Assembly: GCA_002749285.1 (NCBI GenBank)
Contig: PDPR01000013.1
Location: 62,378-126,377 of the forward strand
DNA from: Maribacter sp.
GTDB lineage: Bacteria > Bacteroidota > Bacteroidia > Flavobacteriales > Flavobacteriaceae
Direction of reading: 5' to 3'
Length of the DNA stretch: 64,000 nucleotides
Under the pieces are notes generated by a model. That model saw only the letters and a list, made by a program, of their open reading frames with translations, was not told the origin of the DNA and ran no database searches. This document shows, piece by piece, positions 53,634 to 63,401 of the stretch. Positions within the stretch are counted from its first letter, which is position 1; every line of letters starts with the position of its first letter. The translations under genes and the position numbers were made by a program.

Positions 53634-55094
53634 ATGAAGATTAATTATTGGATGCCCATTTTAGCTTTCTTGTTTTCCTTATCCTCCATTGCCCAAGCCC
53701 CTATCGCACAGGATACTGCGATTGCGGCTACAGAGTCTGCCATGCTTACGGCCCCGCACACACACCATACCGATTTAATCCCCAATGCTGGATTTTCGAT
53801 CCAAAGTTTGGGAAGGGGTATCCTAGGTATGTTCACCCTTATCCTGATCTCATTTTTATTCAGTGCCAATAGAAAAGCCATAAATTGGAGAACCGTAGGT
53901 ATTGGGCTAAGCATTCAATTATTATTGGCCATTGGTGTACTACAAGTGGATTTTATTCGTAGGATTTTTGAGTTTTTGGGAATGATCTTCAATGAATTAT
54001 TGAATTTCACTTTGGCAGGAAGCGAATTCGTGTTAGGAAACCTCCTCAACCTGGACAACCCGAACATCGGTTATATATTTGCCTTTCAAATACTCCCGAC
54101 AATCATCTTTTTTTCAGCATTGACCTCGGTTTTGTTCTATTTGGGGATCATACAAAAAATAGTCAAAGGCCTAGCTTGGTTATTGACAAAATCCTTGGGC
54201 ATTTCAGGTCCGGAAAGTCTTTCGGTGGCAGGCAACATATTCTTGGGACAGACCGAATCCCCACTCATGATCAAGGCCTATCTGGAAAAAATGAACAAGT
54301 CGGAAATCTTGCTGGTCATGATTGGTGGTATGGCTACGGTAGCAGGTGGTGTTTTGGCTGCCTACATAGGATTTTTGGGGGGGAATGACCAACAATTACG
54401 TCTGGAGTTCGCAAGACACCTGATTGCCGCATCAGTCATGGCGGCCCCTGGTGCCATTGTGATTTCAAAGATACTTTACCCACAAACCGAACCCGTCAAT
54501 ACCGATGTTTCCGTTTCCTCGGAAAAAATAGGGGCCAATATCCTTGATGCCATTGCCAATGGCACTACAGAAGGACTTAAATTGGCCGCCAACGTAGGTG
54601 CCATGCTTTTGGTCTTCGTAGCCTTTATCGCCATGATAAATGGTATTTTGGGATGGGTAGGCGACATTACCCCGCTCAACGATTGGCTTGCCGCCAATAC
54701 CTTTTACGAGCGATTCTCATTGGGGTCTGTCCTAGGAACGATATTCGCCCCATTAATGTGGCTTACGGGCGTACAGACCGAGGATATAATGCCTATGGGG
54801 CAATTGTTGGGCATTAAATTGGCAGCCAGTGAATTTGTTGGGTATATCCAATTGGCCGAACTTAAGGACACTGCCAATGCAACACATCTAACCTATAACA
54901 AATCGGTGATCATGGCAACCTATATGCTGTGTGGATTCGCCAATTTCGCTTCGATAGGCATACAGATCGGAGGTATCGGGTCATTGGCCCCAGGACAACG
55001 AAAAACCCTTTCCGAATTTGGTATGCGCGCTGTACTTGGCGGATCTATAGCATCCTTGCTCTCTGCCACTATTGCCGGAATGATTTTGGGATAA
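53634..55094 (+). CDS. nupC: NupC-type concentrative nucleoside transporter
   Basis: The 486-residue protein has the CNT family core with the gate region and conserved segments GQTESPLMIKAYLEKMNKSE and GFANFASIGIQIGGIG. It would import nucleosides with Na+ or H+. It differs from the E. coli protein by an N-terminal addition of about 60 residues: a signal-peptide-like helix ending in SSIAQA, then a short segment with TAPHTHHTD before the first core helix. The next gene is thyA, 131 bp on. Confidence 0.9.
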   Translation: MKINYWMPILAFLFSLSSIAQAPIAQDTAIAATESAMLTAPHTHHTDLIPNAGFSIQSLGRGILGMFTLILISFLFSANRKAINWRTVGIGLSIQLLLAIGVLQVDFIRRIFEFLGMIFNELLNFTLAGSEFVLGNLLNLDNPNIGYIFAFQILPTIIFFSALTSVLFYLGIIQKIVKGLAWLLTKSLGISGPESLSVAGNIFLGQTESPLMIKAYLEKMNKSEILLVMIGGMATVAGGVLAAYIGFLGGNDQQLRLEFARHLIAASVMAAPGAIVISKILYPQTEPVNTDVSVSSEKIGANILDAIANGTTEGLKLAANVGAMLLVFVAFIAMINGILGWVGDITPLNDWLAANTFYERFSLGSVLGTIFAPLMWLTGVQTEDIMPMGQLLGIKLAASEFVGYIQLAELKDTANATHLTYNKSVIMATYMLCGFANFASIGIQIGGIGSLAPGQRKTLSEFGMRAVLGGSIASLLSATIAGMILG

Positions 55095-55225
55095 GGTTCC
55101 TATCGTTGATAAAATCTCATAAGAATAATCAAGGAGTCCGAAAAATCGATTGCCATTTCATTATTTTTATCCCATAAAATTGGAATGGCAACTTTTGAAA
55201 GCCCACAATCGGGATAGTACTTTAT

Positions 55226-56050
55226 ATGAAACAATACCACGATTTATTAAAACAGGTTTTGGAAAACGGTAGCCAAAAAGGAGACCGAACAGGAACAGGC
55301 ACCCTTAGTGTCTTTGGACATCAGATGCGTTTTGACCTCAGTGAGGGGTTCCCAATGGTAACTACCAAGAAATTGCACCTAAAGTCAATTATACATGAAC
55401 TCCTATGGTTTCTCAAAGGAGATACCAATATTGCCTACCTACAGGAAAATGGTGTACGTATATGGAATGAATGGGCCGATGATAATGGAGACCTAGGCCC
55501 TGTATATGGCCACCAATGGCGTAATTGGAACAGTGAGGAGATCGACCAGATCAAAGAGGTGGTCCAAAGTTTGAAACACAATCCGAACAGCAGAAGGATG
55601 TTGGTATCGGCCTGGAACCCCAGTGTACTCCCAGATACCTCAAAATCCTTTGCGGAGAATGTTGCCAACGGAAAGGCAGCACTACCCCCATGCCATGCCT
55701 TCTTTCAATTTTACGTGGCTGACGGCAAGTTGTCGTGCCAGTTGTACCAACGCAGTGCGGATATTTTCTTAGGTGTGCCCTTTAATATCGCCTCCTACGC
55801 ATTACTTACTTTGATGACGGCACAAATCTGTGGGTATCAACCTGGGGAATTCATCCACACCTTCGGGGATGCCCATATTTATAATAACCATATGGAACAG
55901 GTAGAGCTTCAACTGAGTCGTGAACCAAGACCCCTACCTAAAATGATCATCAATCCTAAGGTCAAGGACATCCTTGATTTTAAATTTGAGGATTTCACCC
56001 TAACCGACTATGATCCACACCCCCATATAAAAGGAGCCGTAGCCATATAA
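55226..56050 (+). CDS. thyA: Thymidylate synthase
   Basis: ThyA methylates dUMP to dTMP with methylene-THF. The 274-residue protein has the catalytic Cys in [13 protein letters not shown] and the family signatures [16 protein letters not shown] and [17 protein letters not shown]. It forms a folate pair with folA at 57330, with two other genes between. Length is normal. Confidence 0.97.
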   Translation: MKQYHDLLKQVLENGSQKGDRTGTGTLSVFGHQMRFDLSEGFPMVTTKKLHLKSIIHELLWFLKGDTNIAYLQENGVRIWNEWADDNGDLGPVYGHQWRNWNSEEIDQIKEVVQSLKHNPNSRRMLVSAWNPSVLPDTSKSFAENVANGKAALPPCHAFFQFYVADGKLSCQLYQRSADIFLGVPFNIASYALLTLMTAQICGYQPGEFIHTFGDAHIYNNHMEQVELQLSREPRPLPKMIINPKVKDILDFKFEDFTLTDYDPHPHIKGAVAI

Positions 56051-56198
56051 GTCAATATCCCACAGGGGCGAACATACCATACCACATTGTTGTCAACTGG
56101 TTTTTACAGGGGTTTTGTCCAGACAAGCTACTTGGCTCAAACAACCATAGTTAACTTCTATAATCGATAGCGGCACTTGAACCCAATCCCGTATATAA

Positions 56199-56236
56199 CG
56201 ATAAAGGCCCGGGACCATGGTCCCGGGCCTTTATCG
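56199..56236. terminator. Perfect 38-bp palindrome between thyA and the CBM48 gene
   Basis: The two 19-bp arms are exact complements with no loop bases; the centre reads GGGACCATGGTCCC and the outer part CGATAAAGG/CCTTTATCG. It lies between convergent genes and is probably a bidirectional terminator, though it has only short A/T runs. Confidence 0.8.
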
Positions 56237-56253
56237 GTTCTCGATTTATTTTC

Positions 56254-56550
56254 TTAAATATCCAGAACTGCATTTTCAGCCCCAGCATACTCATTCCATT
56301 GGTAACGATCCGCTTCCGTTTCGTTCACGAAGTCCCCATCCACCAAATACCTAAACTCATAGGCATTTCCTTTGGGGAGATCAAACGTTCCTTTAAAAGT
56401 TCCGTTCTTTAATTTTTTCAGGGCACTTCCTTTTGGGTCCCAATTATTGAAATCACCAACAACGGCCACTTCTTTGGCTTCCTTGGCAGGCACTGTAAAG
56501 GATACTTTACATATCGGCTTGCTTTTTAAATATTTTTTCGCAATTCCCAT
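56254..56550 (-). CDS. Stand-alone glycogen-binding (CBM48/isoamylase early set) domain protein
   Basis: The 98-residue protein is nearly all one CBM48-like beta-sandwich (KVSFTVPAKEAKEVAVVGDFNNWDP, FRYLVDGDFVNE). Such domains bind alpha-glucans and usually occur within branching or AMPK-type proteins. Here there is no enzyme domain. Small proteins of this kind are common in Bacteroidetes, with unknown role. No signal peptide. Confidence 0.88.
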   Translation of the reverse strand: MGIAKKYLKSKPICKVSFTVPAKEAKEVAVVGDFNNWDPKGSALKKLKNGTFKGTFDLPKGNAYEFRYLVDGDFVNETEADRYQWNEYAGAENAVLDI

Positions 56551-56828
56551 AACACAAACAATTTAAATTCGGTGCAAATTAAAGTATTAGATTGCCCATT
56601 CCCAATGATTGATGGCATTATTTATGATTCCGCCAACACGAGACCCTCTTTCAAATTTTAATTGTCCCCGTAAAAAACCATTCCCGATTACCATATAAAC
56701 AAAACCTATCCCCATTTTTTGACAATAACCCCAATAACACCCTATATCCCATGCTATATCATGAAAAACGAAAATTGAACCCTATGGGGCAAATACTTTA
56801 TCTTTGCAATCAAATACAACCATTCGTT

Positions 56829-57212
56829 ATGTTCAAAAAAGACAAAAAACAAGCGGAATTAAACTTGGAGCAACATGAACTGCTTGAATCTGCCCAAACA
56901 CGTATAAGGCAGAAAAAACGGTTATACGAACATTTTGTCATTTTCTTGATTGGCAGTGTCTTCCTTGTTATTATCAATAAGGTCCTGAAATTCAGGGCTG
57001 AGTACGATTGGTTTATATGGGCCATTACCTTTTGGGTCTTTTTATTCACAATACATGCTTTCAATGTTTTTGTTACACAGAAGTTCATGGGGAAGGATTG
57101 GGAAAGGCGACAGCGTGAAAAATTGGTCATAAAACAGAAAGAGAAAATAGCCGGACTACAGAAAGAAATCGAAACGGATTTCCCGATTTCCAAAATCAAC
57201 AAAAAGGAATGA
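56829..57212 (+). CDS. 2TM domain membrane protein
   Basis: From ATG 56829 the 127-residue protein has two membrane helices (about 40-57 and 68-86) between charged N- and C-terminal ends, the pattern of the Bacteroidetes 2TM domain that also occurs fused to histidine kinases. The open frame extends upstream to 56751, but that part is not conserved-looking. Function unknown. Confidence 0.8.
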   Translation: MFKKDKKQAELNLEQHELLESAQTRIRQKKRLYEHFVIFLIGSVFLVIINKVLKFRAEYDWFIWAITFWVFLFTIHAFNVFVTQKFMGKDWERRQREKLVIKQKEKIAGLQKEIETDFPISKINKKE

Positions 57213-57329
57213 CACAAAGAACAAGGTTAGGCATCCAATCACCTCAACAAGACAGTGTATACGCCATCAATATATTGATCGGCCTACTTTTTGTACCTTA
57301 CATACCGAATTTACACTAAAAATATTATT

Positions 57330-57824
57330 GTGCAAAACATTACCATGATAGCTGCCGTAGGCGAAAACAACGCATTGGGGAAGGACAATGACCTTCTTTG
57401 GCACCTTCCGGACGACTTTAAACGTTTTAAAAAGTTGACAACAGGGCATTTCATTATCATGGGAAGAAAGACTTTTGAAAGTTTCCCCAAACCACTTCCA
57501 GACAGGACCCATATTATAATCACAAGGGACAAAAACTATAAAGTTGCCCACGAAGACTGCATTGTCGTACATTCCTTGGAAGACGCTATAAAACTGACAC
57601 ATGGCGATGGGCAGCCTTTTATTATTGGAGGTGGGGAGATCTATGTGCAAGGGGAGAAATTCGCCCAGGTATTGGAGATCACAAAGGTACATTCCGATTT
57701 TCATGCCGATACCTTCTTTCCTGAAATCGATGGGACCATTTGGCAATTGACAAGTTCCGTACATCATCCCAAGGATGAAAAACACAAATATGATTTCACA
57801 TATTTAACGTTTCACAGGAAATAG
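57330..57824 (+). CDS. folA: Dihydrofolate reductase
   Basis: FolA reduces dihydrofolate to tetrahydrofolate and regenerates the cofactor oxidised by ThyA. The protein has the conserved ALGKDNDLLWHLPDDFKRFK, MGRKTFESFPKPLP and IIGGGEIY motifs. A start at GTG 57330 gives 164 residues, with NITMIAAVG aligned to the first strand of E. coli DHFR (MISLIAAL). The ATG at 57345 would delete part of that strand, so GTG is preferred. Confidence 0.93.
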   Translation: MQNITMIAAVGENNALGKDNDLLWHLPDDFKRFKKLTTGHFIIMGRKTFESFPKPLPDRTHIIITRDKNYKVAHEDCIVVHSLEDAIKLTHGDGQPFIIGGGEIYVQGEKFAQVLEITKVHSDFHADTFFPEIDGTIWQLTSSVHHPKDEKHKYDFTYLTFHRK

Positions 57825-57828
57825 TATT

Positions 57829-58617
57829 TTAGAAATCCCTATACCCTATTTCCAAGGAAACACCACCATCTTCAAAAAAACCCTTTAGCACTTCAACATC
57901 CGCATTTGTAATAAAGTGATGCGCTGTTTTATCCATGGAGTTCGACAGCAATCCATTCCTCATCAATACTGCCTTGGTCTGTCGTGCCACTGCTTCACCC
58001 GAGTCGATGATTTTTATATGGGCAGGCAATATTTTCTTCAGTAAAGGAATTAAATAGGGATAATGGGTACAGCCCAACACCAAACAATCGATTCCGGCCG
58101 AGACCATTGGGTCAAGATATTCCTCCAACAAGGCTCTTGTTTCGGGCGAACTTGCCTTCCCACTTTCGATCAATGGCACCAAACCCGTTCCAACTTGTTC
58201 AAAAATGCGTATTCCTTCGGCATGGTTCCCTGCCGTACTATGAAAAAGAAGACTGGACAAGGTCCCCTTTGTAGCCAACACCCCTATTTTTCTTGATTTT
58301 GATTGCAAAGCTGCCGGTTTTATCGCTGGTTCTATTCCTATAAAGGGTACCTGGTAATGGCTGCGCAAATAATCTATGCCATTGGTAGTTGCCGTATTGC
58401 AGGCCACCACGATCAGCTTACAGCCCTCACCCAATAAAATCTCCGTATTTTTTATAGATAGTTGGACTATTTCCTCTTTCGTACGGTCCCCATAGGGGGC
58501 ATTCTTGCTGTCGGCCAGATAAATGGTACTCTCGTGGGGGAGCAACGCATTTATTTCCTTCCATATGGATGTACCACCCACGCCAGAATCAAAAATACCA
58601 ATGGGGTGATCGGCCAT
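57829..58617 (-). CDS. murI: Glutamate racemase
   Basis: MurI makes D-glutamate for peptidoglycan. The 262-residue protein has GIFDSGVGG at the start and both catalytic cysteines, in VACNTATT (about 73) and LGCTHYPY (about 182). It is convergent with folA with a 4-bp gap and lies 12 bp after the phosphatase gene. Confidence 0.96.
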   Translation of the reverse strand: MADHPIGIFDSGVGGTSIWKEINALLPHESTIYLADSKNAPYGDRTKEEIVQLSIKNTEILLGEGCKLIVVACNTATTNGIDYLRSHYQVPFIGIEPAIKPAALQSKSRKIGVLATKGTLSSLLFHSTAGNHAEGIRIFEQVGTGLVPLIESGKASSPETRALLEEYLDPMVSAGIDCLVLGCTHYPYLIPLLKKILPAHIKIIDSGEAVARQTKAVLMRNGLLSNSMDKTAHHFITNADVEVLKGFFEDGGVSLEIGYRDF

Positions 58618-58629
58618 ATTATTATCTAT

Positions 58630-60315
58630 TTATTCGATAACCTTGGTTATGGGTACGCCTATATTCCCACTAGGAAAAGCAATTCCCAATAATGCTGATA
58701 TGGTCGGGGCTATATCTGAAATTTCAGTATGTTCCGTGGTACTCCCTTTTTGAATGCCACGACCATAAAAAAGCAATGGCACATGGGTGTCATAAACCTG
58801 TGGGGAACCGTGGGTGGAACCAGTAACGGAATAATTTGCAACCCCAGGCCTCAGAACAATGAGGATATCCCCTGAGCGTTTTAAGTTGTAACCATTCTGC
58901 AAAATATAAGGAATACCCTGTGTATAATCATTTTCCCACATTTGTTGGCCCGTATAGACCCTGTCGATATTTTCATATGTCATTAATTCCCTTGCGATTT
59001 CCTCCTCAACATCCCCCAATTTCAAATCAAGGTTCCTGACAATATCATGGTCGAGGAATATTTGACTGTTTGAACTATTCTCCACTATGTCAGTAGTACC
59101 ATATTTATATTTCAGGAATTCATTGAATTTTATTTCCTGTTCCTCCCCTTTTACATAACCCGCAGGCACACGGTGATCCTTCAAATACGCTGGTACATGT
59201 ATCGCCGCATGGTCCGCGGTCAAGAAAAGGGTATAGTTGTCTTTACCTACTTTTTTGTCCAAGGCCTTGAACAATCTGGCCAAATCCCTATCCAACCTTA
59301 TGTAGGTATCCTGGATCTCCTTCGAATTCACACCGAATTTATGGCCCACATAATCCGTACTTGAAAAACTCACCGCCAAAAAATCAGTTATTTTATCGGC
59401 CCCCAGATTCTCACCATCCAATGCGGCAATAGCAAAATCCGTGGTAATACTGTTACCATATGGTGTTGCCTTGATCATGTCGAAACCTCCATTGGAGTCC
59501 CATAGATTTGGCAGGTCATGAGGAAAAACCGGTGCAACCTCCCCCTCGAACAACCCTTCGTATCCGTTATTGTCCGAACCACTCTCCAAATAGGTGTTTA
59601 TATCCTTTAAGGTTACCCATGGTCTTTTATAACCCTCGGCAACATTGGAGGCATTGAAATCAATGACCCACTTCGGCAATGCATCCATATAAAATGAACT
59701 TGTTATCCAATTGCCCTCATTTTCTCCATAAAACCAAAAAGCCCCATTGGCAATATGCCCCCCAGGCAGTACAGAAGCCCTGTCCTTCAGGGCTATGGCA
59801 ATTGTCTTCCCCCTCATTTGCGTGTGCAAGCGTAATTGATCGGCCACAGTAGTCACCATCATTCTATGGGGCGACATCTTACCTGCATCGGAAGCCGTTC
59901 CCACAGAATTGTAGGCTTCATCAGCTGCACAATACACCGATACACCCAATTCCCTGTCATACCAATTATTGGCTATAATACCATGTGAGGCAGGTGTCGT
60001 ACCCGTGTATACCGATGCATGTCCCGGACCAGTGTAAGTGGGCGCATAATTAAAATGATTGTTCTTACAGTTGAAACCCCCATTGACCAACCTTTTAAAG
60101 CCATCATCCCCATAATGGTCCCAAAAACGGGTCAGGTAATCATAACGCATTTGATCTACGACTATACCCACGACCAACCTGGGCATAACCCGTAAATGGT
60201 CCGAATTCCCAACCTTATCCTCTTTTCCGGACTTTCTTTGACCTACGGAATCGAACGTATTAAAAATTAGTGAGATTAGCACTAAAGTAAGGGTAAATCT
60301 ATTCTTGCTCATCAT
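58630..60315 (-). CDS. PafA-like alkaline phosphatase
   Basis: The product of about 561 residues has a signal peptide and a catalytic domain of the alkaline phosphatase superfamily. The nucleophile Thr lies in APTYTGPGHASVYTG. The PafA monoesterase residues Asn (IIANNWYD) and Lys-x-Arg (ALKDRAS) are both present, as are the zinc ligands in VVDQMRYD, SSTDYVGHKFG, TADHAAIH and the final GSTHGS. It should release phosphate from monoesters outside the cytoplasm. Start at ATG 60315; the frame to 60390 is upstream of the -7 box. Confidence 0.9.
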   Translation of the reverse strand: MMSKNRFTLTLVLISLIFNTFDSVGQRKSGKEDKVGNSDHLRVMPRLVVGIVVDQMRYDYLTRFWDHYGDDGFKRLVNGGFNCKNNHFNYAPTYTGPGHASVYTGTTPASHGIIANNWYDRELGVSVYCAADEAYNSVGTASDAGKMSPHRMMVTTVADQLRLHTQMRGKTIAIALKDRASVLPGGHIANGAFWFYGENEGNWITSSFYMDALPKWVIDFNASNVAEGYKRPWVTLKDINTYLESGSDNNGYEGLFEGEVAPVFPHDLPNLWDSNGGFDMIKATPYGNSITTDFAIAALDGENLGADKITDFLAVSFSSTDYVGHKFGVNSKEIQDTYIRLDRDLARLFKALDKKVGKDNYTLFLTADHAAIHVPAYLKDHRVPAGYVKGEEQEIKFNEFLKYKYGTTDIVENSSNSQIFLDHDIVRNLDLKLGDVEEEIARELMTYENIDRVYTGQQMWENDYTQGIPYILQNGYNLKRSGDILIVLRPGVANYSVTGSTHGSPQVYDTHVPLLFYGRGIQKGSTTEHTEISDIAPTISALLGIAFPSGNIGVPITKVIE

Positions 60316-60335
60316 TTTATGAAATATTGATACTG

Positions 60336-60343
60336 CAAAAATA
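60336..60343 (-). promoter_or_regulatory. -7 promoter box for the PafA-like gene
   Basis: The minus strand reads TATTTTTG followed by CAG, an exact TAnnTTTG match, 20 nt before the start codon. It argues against the longer upstream start at 60390. Confidence 0.5.
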
Positions 60344-60428
60344 TATAAATAAACCCTTAAAAGATTAAATGAATGCCAAAAGACATCCATAATTCCTATT
60401 TTTACAATTACTAAGTTTATCCCATTCT

Positions 60429-61169
60429 ATGAATTACCTAGCATCAATCGGTAGTTATGCAATAATGATCAAGGAGGTTTTCAAAAAACCTACGAAATGG
60501 CGTATAATGAAGTCTTTGATCCTCAAGGAAATAGACGAACTCATCTATGGTTCATTGGGCATTTTGATATTCCTCTCCTTTTTTATTGGCGGTGTTGTCG
60601 CCATACAAACAGCATTGAACATTACCAGTGAGCTCATTCCCAAAAAATTAGTGGGTTTTGCTACCCGGCAATCCATTATTCTGGAATTCGCCCCAACTTT
60701 CTGCTCGATTATCATGGCTGGCAAGGTAGGTTCCTATATTACCAGTAGTATCGGTACCATGAGGGTCACCGAACAAATCGATGCCTTGGAGGTCATGGGT
60801 ATAAATGCCTTGAACTATCTGGTATTCCCAAAGATAATCGCCTTATTGCTCTACCCTTTCACCATTGCCATAGCCATGTATGTCGGTGTTTTCGGTGGAT
60901 GGACCGCAGGTGTTTTCGGGGGTTTCAGTACAAGTGCCGATTTTATCGAAGGGGTACAGTTGGATTTTATCCCTTTTCATGTCACCTATGCTTTTATTAA
61001 AACCTTGATATTCGCATTTGTTTTGGCAACCATTCCTTCTTATCATGGTTTTTATATGAAAGGCGGGGCACTTGAGGTTGGAAAGGCCTCCACAACTTCC
61101 TTTGTATGGACAAGTGTGGTCATCATTATCTTAAATTATATTCTAACACAACTTTTATTGGGCCAATGA
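60429..61169 (+). CDS. mlaE: MlaE-type ABC transporter permease
   Basis: The 246-residue membrane protein with five or six helices belongs to the MlaE/permease family of phospholipid transport across the envelope. It has the family segments AFAPTFCSIIMAGKVGS-like (LEFAPTFCSIIMAGKVGSYI) and MRVTEQIDALEVMGIN. It overlaps mlaF by 4 bp (ATGA). The substrate-binding partner MlaD is not in the window. Confidence 0.9.
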   Translation: MNYLASIGSYAIMIKEVFKKPTKWRIMKSLILKEIDELIYGSLGILIFLSFFIGGVVAIQTALNITSELIPKKLVGFATRQSIILEFAPTFCSIIMAGKVGSYITSSIGTMRVTEQIDALEVMGINALNYLVFPKIIALLLYPFTIAIAMYVGVFGGWTAGVFGGFSTSADFIEGVQLDFIPFHVTYAFIKTLIFAFVLATIPSYHGFYMKGGALEVGKASTTSFVWTSVVIIILNYILTQLLLGQ

Positions 61170-61936
61170 TCGAAGTAAAGGACATATATAAATCTTTTGA
61201 TGGGACCACCCAAATATTAAGGGGTATCAGCACTGTCTTTGACAAAGGCAAGACCAACTTGATCATTGGACAAAGCGGCTCGGGAAAGACCGTATTCCTT
61301 AAATGCCTTTTGGGGCTCTTTAGCCCGGACAAGGGATCCATTAGCCATGATGGTAGAATTTACTCAAAACTGTCGCCTCGCGAACAACGAGACCTTAGAC
61401 AGGACATGGGAATGGTATTCCAAGGAAGTGCACTTTTCGACTCGATGACCGTAGAGGGCAATGTGATGTTTCCGTTGGAGATGTTCACGAACCAATCCCA
61501 ATCGGAAATGCAAGATCGTGCCGATTTTGTACTAAAAAGGGTAAACCTTGGCAATGCCCACAAAAAATATCCCTCTGAAATATCGGGCGGAATGCAAAAA
61601 CGGGTAGCCATTGCCAGGGCCATTGTCATGAACCCCAAATATCTTTTCTGCGACGAGCCCAATTCTGGATTAGACCCAAGAACGGCCATAGTAATCGACA
61701 ACCTCATTCACGAAATCACCTTGGAATACGATATCACCACGGTCATAAACACCCATGACATGAACTCCGTCATGGAAATCGGCGAAAAAATAATCTTCCT
61801 GAAAAATGGAATCAAGGAGTGGGAAGGCACCAAGGAAGACTTCTTCAAAACGGATAATGAGGCAGTGATCAATTTTGCGTATTCCTCCGAACTGTTCAAA
61901 AAAGTACGGCAAATGTATATCGAAGAGCGTAATTAA
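61166..61936 (+). CDS. mlaF: MlaF-type ABC transporter ATP-binding protein
   Basis: The 256-residue ATPase has Walker A GQSGSGKT, the signature SGGMQKR and Walker B YLFCDEPNSGLDP. Start at ATG 61166; the frame from 61106 overlaps mlaE and is rejected. With MlaE it forms a phospholipid transporter of the Mla class. Its stop overlaps the stop of the convergent DUF389 gene by 4 bp. Confidence 0.93.
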   Translation: MIEVKDIYKSFDGTTQILRGISTVFDKGKTNLIIGQSGSGKTVFLKCLLGLFSPDKGSISHDGRIYSKLSPREQRDLRQDMGMVFQGSALFDSMTVEGNVMFPLEMFTNQSQSEMQDRADFVLKRVNLGNAHKKYPSEISGGMQKRVAIARAIVMNPKYLFCDEPNSGLDPRTAIVIDNLIHEITLEYDITTVINTHDMNSVMEIGEKIIFLKNGIKEWEGTKEDFFKTDNEAVINFAYSSELFKKVRQMYIEERN

Positions 61937-63399
61937 TCCTGAACGATCTCTTTGATCTGGATCCTATTGTCCTTTAACCTTAATTTCAGCCAGGCATGTA
62001 ATTTTTTAGTATCCTCAACGGCCTGGGCCCTCTTGGCATCCCTTTTCCATTTCACTTCAAAGATAGGTATGGTATCCATCTTATTGAAATCGGTCTGGAT
62101 GGTAGGTGAAAAACCAAGCGATTCCAAATTCGTATAATTCGTTTTCGCCTCGGCACTCACATCGGCAAAAGGGATGGACAGTCGAACCAATTTCCCCAGT
62201 TCCTCTTCCAGCAACCTAATACGGGTATCTTTATCCTCCAGCTCGATTTTCTGGGTCTCATACAATTGATCCACGTATTTGAGCTGGTCCAATTGCTCAT
62301 TTTTTGCACCTTGTATTATATGCAGTTCTGTATCTTTCAACCTGTCAAAACTATCTTCGTCCTCTTTTTGCTTGTTCCAAGTGGCAATGACATTATCGGG
62401 TATGGTCTCGTTCCCCATGAACACCAATTCAATATACGGGTTTTCACCCCTATTGAATTCAATATCCGTAAAGTCGTCCATAAACCGTCCCGAACCCTTA
62501 AATTGGTATGGTGCCACTTTTTCCTCGACGAAACGTTGTGCCTGTTTTCTGAACAAGGATTCCTGAAGGGCATCCCAGAAGGCAATCCCTGCCGGTACCA
62601 TTACCAAGAGCGCGAAAAGGGAAGCTACCCTGCCGATAAGCCTTCGCCTTTTGGAATTGACATAACGCACCATCGGGAAACGCAATAGTTTCAGTACCAA
62701 AAAGGTTGCCAAAGCGATAAAAATGGTATTGATACTGAATAAGTACATTGCTCCCCTGGCATATTCATAATTACCAATAGCCAAACCAAAACCTACTGTG
62801 CACAGAGGTGGCATTAATGCCGTCGCAATAGCCACACCGAAGATGACAGAGGCTATGGTTCCTTTCTTCGCCCTGGCAATAACAAGGGCAAGCCCCCCAA
62901 AAAAGGCAATCAGGACATCACGGATATCAGGGGCCGTCCGTGCCAAAAGCTCCGAAGATTCATCACGCAATGGGAATATGGCAAAAAACAAATAGGCCGT
63001 CAACACGCTCAATACGACCATAACGGCAAAATTCTTTAAAGACCTACGCAAGGTATCCACGTCATTTACCGCCAATGAAAGACCAATACCCAATATGGGA
63101 CCCATTAAGGGGGATATCAACATGGCACCAATAACAACAGCTGTTGAATTGGCATTAAGTCCTATCGAAGCGATAAAGATGGAACAGATCAAAATCCATG
63201 AGGTATGCCCCTTAAAAGGGATATCGGCAATAATAGCTTCCTTGGTAGCCTCCTGATCGGTATTGCCGCGAATATCCAAAAGTTCAGAAAGGAACTTTCT
63301 CGTACTCCCGAACAAACCTTGAATATCCTTTTTTACCTCCTCCCCACTATCGGTCTGATTAGGGGGGGTATTTTTGTCCTCATTTAAATTTTCAACCAT
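61933..63399 (-). CDS. DUF389 integral membrane protein
   Basis: The 488-residue protein has a hydrophobic DUF389 core of about seven helices (about 60-285) with the segment VVIGAMLISPLMGPILGIG, and a soluble C-terminal half of about 200 residues with a charged, partly coiled-coil region. Function is unknown. Start at ATG 63399, two bp after the guanylyltransferase stop; a TTG at 63405 would overlap it. No cofactor motif is apparent. Confidence 0.87.
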   Translation of the reverse strand: MVENLNEDKNTPPNQTDSGEEVKKDIQGLFGSTRKFLSELLDIRGNTDQEATKEAIIADIPFKGHTSWILICSIFIASIGLNANSTAVVIGAMLISPLMGPILGIGLSLAVNDVDTLRRSLKNFAVMVVLSVLTAYLFFAIFPLRDESSELLARTAPDIRDVLIAFFGGLALVIARAKKGTIASVIFGVAIATALMPPLCTVGFGLAIGNYEYARGAMYLFSINTIFIALATFLVLKLLRFPMVRYVNSKRRRLIGRVASLFALLVMVPAGIAFWDALQESLFRKQAQRFVEEKVAPYQFKGSGRFMDDFTDIEFNRGENPYIELVFMGNETIPDNVIATWNKQKEDEDSFDRLKDTELHIIQGAKNEQLDQLKYVDQLYETQKIELEDKDTRIRLLEEELGKLVRLSIPFADVSAEAKTNYTNLESLGFSPTIQTDFNKMDTIPIFEVKWKRDAKRAQAVEDTKKLHAWLKLRLKDNRIQIKEIVQD

Positions 63400-63401
63400 A
63401 A

